64,000 nt of DNA from Nocardioides sp. S-1144. GTDB taxonomy: Bacteria; Actinomycetota; Actinomycetes; Propionibacteriales; Nocardioidaceae. Position 1 is the stretch's first letter, and the number at the start of each line of letters is the position of its first letter. Shown here in pieces: positions 62,575-64,000 of the stretch. The stretch lies in assembly GCF_005954645.2 (NCBI RefSeq), contig NZ_CP040695.2, positions 62,001 to 126,000 on the forward strand. The letters run 5' to 3'. The notes under the pieces were generated by a model, which saw only the letters and a list, made by a program, of their open reading frames with translations, did no database searches and was not told the DNA's origin. The translations under genes and the position numbers were made by a program.

Positions 62575-63173
62575 CGAGCCCAGGTCCCGGCACGAGGACC
62601 GCTGTCGGCGCCGCAAACCCGACGGCGCAGCCCGTGCCGCACTTCATGGACTCGATCGTTCTGCTCGACGTCCACGGTCGCGACCTCCTGGACATGGCGC
62701 GGTTGATGGGCGGCGACGTCGAGCTGTCTCGCGCCGTCGTCGCCCAGGTTCTTCTCGACTCCTGCGACGACAGCGGTCGCAGGCTCTGCGAGCAGACCGG
62801 CGCCCGGTTCAACGAGCGGACAACGCTGGTGCTGAGAGTCTTCACAGCGTGCCGGGCAGCGATAGCCACGCGTGACCAGGACACAGGGTCAACTCGTCAA
62901 CCAGTATCCAGTCTTGCTCGCCGGCGGGCACAGCAACGATCGGTGCTCGCTCTGCACTACTACGGTGGGCTGCCGCCCAGGCGAGTGGCCGAGCTGGTGG
63001 GCGTGCCCGTCCTGAGGGTAGGTGCGCTCCTGCTCACCGCTACCAGCGACCTCGTCCGCGCCAGGCTCGCCGAGGTCGAGGCGACGCCCGCAGACCCGAG
63101 AGACCCTGATCGAGCACGCCCGCGTCCTGGCGTCGGTGGGCGCCTGCTCCGGCCCGCTCCAGGGCCGGACTGA
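62571..63173 (+). CDS. Degenerate sigma-70-like protein (200 aa)
   Basis: The C-terminal half (RRRAQQRSVLALHYYGGLPP, RRVAELVGVPVLRVGALLLT) resembles region 4 of ECF sigma factors, with LALHYYGGLPPRRVAELVGV matching the usual LRYYxxLSxxEIAxxLG pattern. The N-terminal half has a helical segment (DSIVLLDVHGRDLLDMARLM) that does not show the full region 2 core-binding motif. It may be a regulator built from a sigma domain. GTG start overlaps the preceding gene. Confidence 0.65.
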   Translation: MTSPGPGTRTAVGAANPTAQPVPHFMDSIVLLDVHGRDLLDMARLMGGDVELSRAVVAQVLLDSCDDSGRRLCEQTGARFNERTTLVLRVFTACRAAIATRDQDTGSTRQPVSSLARRRAQQRSVLALHYYGGLPPRRVAELVGVPVLRVGALLLTATSDLVRARLAEVEATPADPRDPDRARPRPGVGGRLLRPAPGPD

Positions 63174-63174
63174 C

Positions 63175-63885
63175 GTGTTCGACGGCGTGGTGCCTCCTGG
63201 ACGCGACCCGGCGGTACGAGCACCGCTACGAGCAGCAACCGCGGGCGTTCGTCTGACCTTGAAGCCCCGGTTCCGTGGCTGGTCGCACGCCGGATTCAGT
63301 CCGGTGGTGCTGGTCGCAGGTGTCGTCCTGGTCTGCCTGGCGCCGACGGCGCCCTCGCGCTGGGCTGCCGCGGCCTACTCCGTCGCCGGGGTGACCATGT
63401 TCGCGGTCAGCGCGATCTTCAACGTCGGCACGTGGGGTGCGCGTGGCCAGGCGATCCTGCGCCGGATGGACCACGGCTCCATCTACCTGATCATCGCCGG
63501 CACCTACACCCCGATCGCCACCCTGGCCCTCGACGGTGTCAGGGAACAGGCCTTCCTGGTCGGCGCCTGGGTTGCCGCAGCGCTGGGCGTCGTCTTTCGC
63601 ACGCTCTGGCTCAACGCTCCACGTGCTCTCTACACGAGCCTGTACGTCGCGCTCGGCTGGTCCATCGCACCCTTCGTCGGCGACCTGTTCGCCACCAGCG
63701 CCGCCGCGGGGGCGCTCACCCTGCTTGGTGGCGTTCTCTACACCATCGGCGGCGTGGTCTACGGGACTCGACGCCCGGATCCCAGTCCGACGCACTTCGG
63801 GTTCCACGAGGTGTTCCACGCCTTCACGGTCGGGGCCTGGATCTGCCAGTACATCGCCATCTCGATTCTCACCTACCAGGCCTGA
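63175..63885 (+). CDS. Hemolysin III family membrane protein (236 aa)
   Basis: TrhA/HlyIII-like (PAQR superfamily) seven-helix protein. Recognisable features are the GWSHAGFSPVVLVAGVVLVC first helix, ILRRMDHGSIYLIIAGTYTP with the conserved Asp-His, and GFHEVFHAFTVGAW with the HxxxH pair that, with the earlier residues, can bind metal. The biological role of bacterial members is uncertain. The GTG at 63175 is a choice among several starts; the fold begins near residue 28. Confidence 0.85.
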   Translation: MFDGVVPPGRDPAVRAPLRAATAGVRLTLKPRFRGWSHAGFSPVVLVAGVVLVCLAPTAPSRWAAAAYSVAGVTMFAVSAIFNVGTWGARGQAILRRMDHGSIYLIIAGTYTPIATLALDGVREQAFLVGAWVAAALGVVFRTLWLNAPRALYTSLYVALGWSIAPFVGDLFATSAAAGALTLLGGVLYTIGGVVYGTRRPDPSPTHFGFHEVFHAFTVGAWICQYIAISILTYQA

Positions 63886-64000
63886 CCGGACGCGCGGCGT
63901 GTTCGGGCGACCGGTAGTGCCGCACTGACGGACTGCGGTCCCCGCACGAGCCTTGCCCAACTGCGGGTGAAGGCGGGTGCGAGGACCCGTCAGCGTGGAC
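63886..64000. other. Window end, no feature seen
   Basis: 115 bases after the hemolysin III gene without a convincing frame, RNA gene or hairpin. Confidence 0.5.

Noticed and set aside
56181..64000. Complete integrative element at tRNA-Arg
   Set aside because: No integrase, transposase, phage gene or duplicate of the tRNA 3' end is present in the window.

Overview
The window is chromosomal DNA of a very GC-rich actinobacterium. Supporting signs are strong G/C bias at third codon positions, many GTG starts, start-stop overlaps of the ATGA/GTGA type, and a bacterial proteasome activator (Bpa). Many genes also carry an actinobacterial TANNNT -10 box only 6-8 bases before the start codon, which suggests leaderless mRNAs. 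Gene content (split methylcrotonyl-CoA carboxylase, MobA next to a DUF6457-like gene, SEC-C/DUF5926-like protein) fits a Nocardioides-like member of the Propionibacteriales; that placement is inference.

Bases 1-11 kb: a secreted M14 carboxypeptidase (5' end missing); a TetR regulator behind the methionine genes metY-metX; and, divergently, a leucine-degradation operon (methylcrotonyl-CoA carboxylase beta and alpha subunits, HMG-CoA lyase). Near-identical palindromes overlap the -10 boxes of the tetR gene and the leucine operon, so this TetR probably controls both. Bases 11-15 kb: two sulfotransferase-like proteins around an unknown 398-residue protein. Bases 15-27 kb: housekeeping and small genes (EcsC-like protein, aat, a lipoprotein, SulP transporter with rhodanese and a divergent MerR, a Fpg/Nei glycosylase, an AAA ATPase, ECF sigma with DUF1059, a glycerophosphodiesterase, SEC-C protein).

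Bases 27-38 kb: a cyclic-nucleotide-binding-fold protein, a cluster of AT-cored repeats, arginine deiminase, a DUF4446 gene, then the complete potassium-uptake system kdpFABCDE with helically phased direct repeats upstream. Bases 38-50 kb: ECF sigma with an anti-sigma-like partner, a PAP2-diacylglycerol kinase fusion, two HAD phosphatases around a GNAT, Bpa, quinone oxidoreductase, MobA, a nitrilase, a membrane protein, a stand-alone biotin carrier domain and two tRNA-Ser genes.

Bases 50-56 kb: a 45-residue secreted peptide precursor (15-residue predicted mature peptide with two cysteines) convergent with an LuxR-type regulator, then two divergent GTP-type PEP carboxykinase genes. The second PEP carboxykinase has lost a metal-binding His and the P-loop Cys. 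Three dyads lie between the two genes. Bases 56-64 kb, after tRNA-Arg, look more accessory: a 5'-truncated acetyltransferase, three GAF-ANTAR antiterminator-type regulators, an operon of LuxR-type, receiver-like and sigma-like proteins, and a hemolysin III family protein. No CRISPR array, integrase or insertion sequence was seen.
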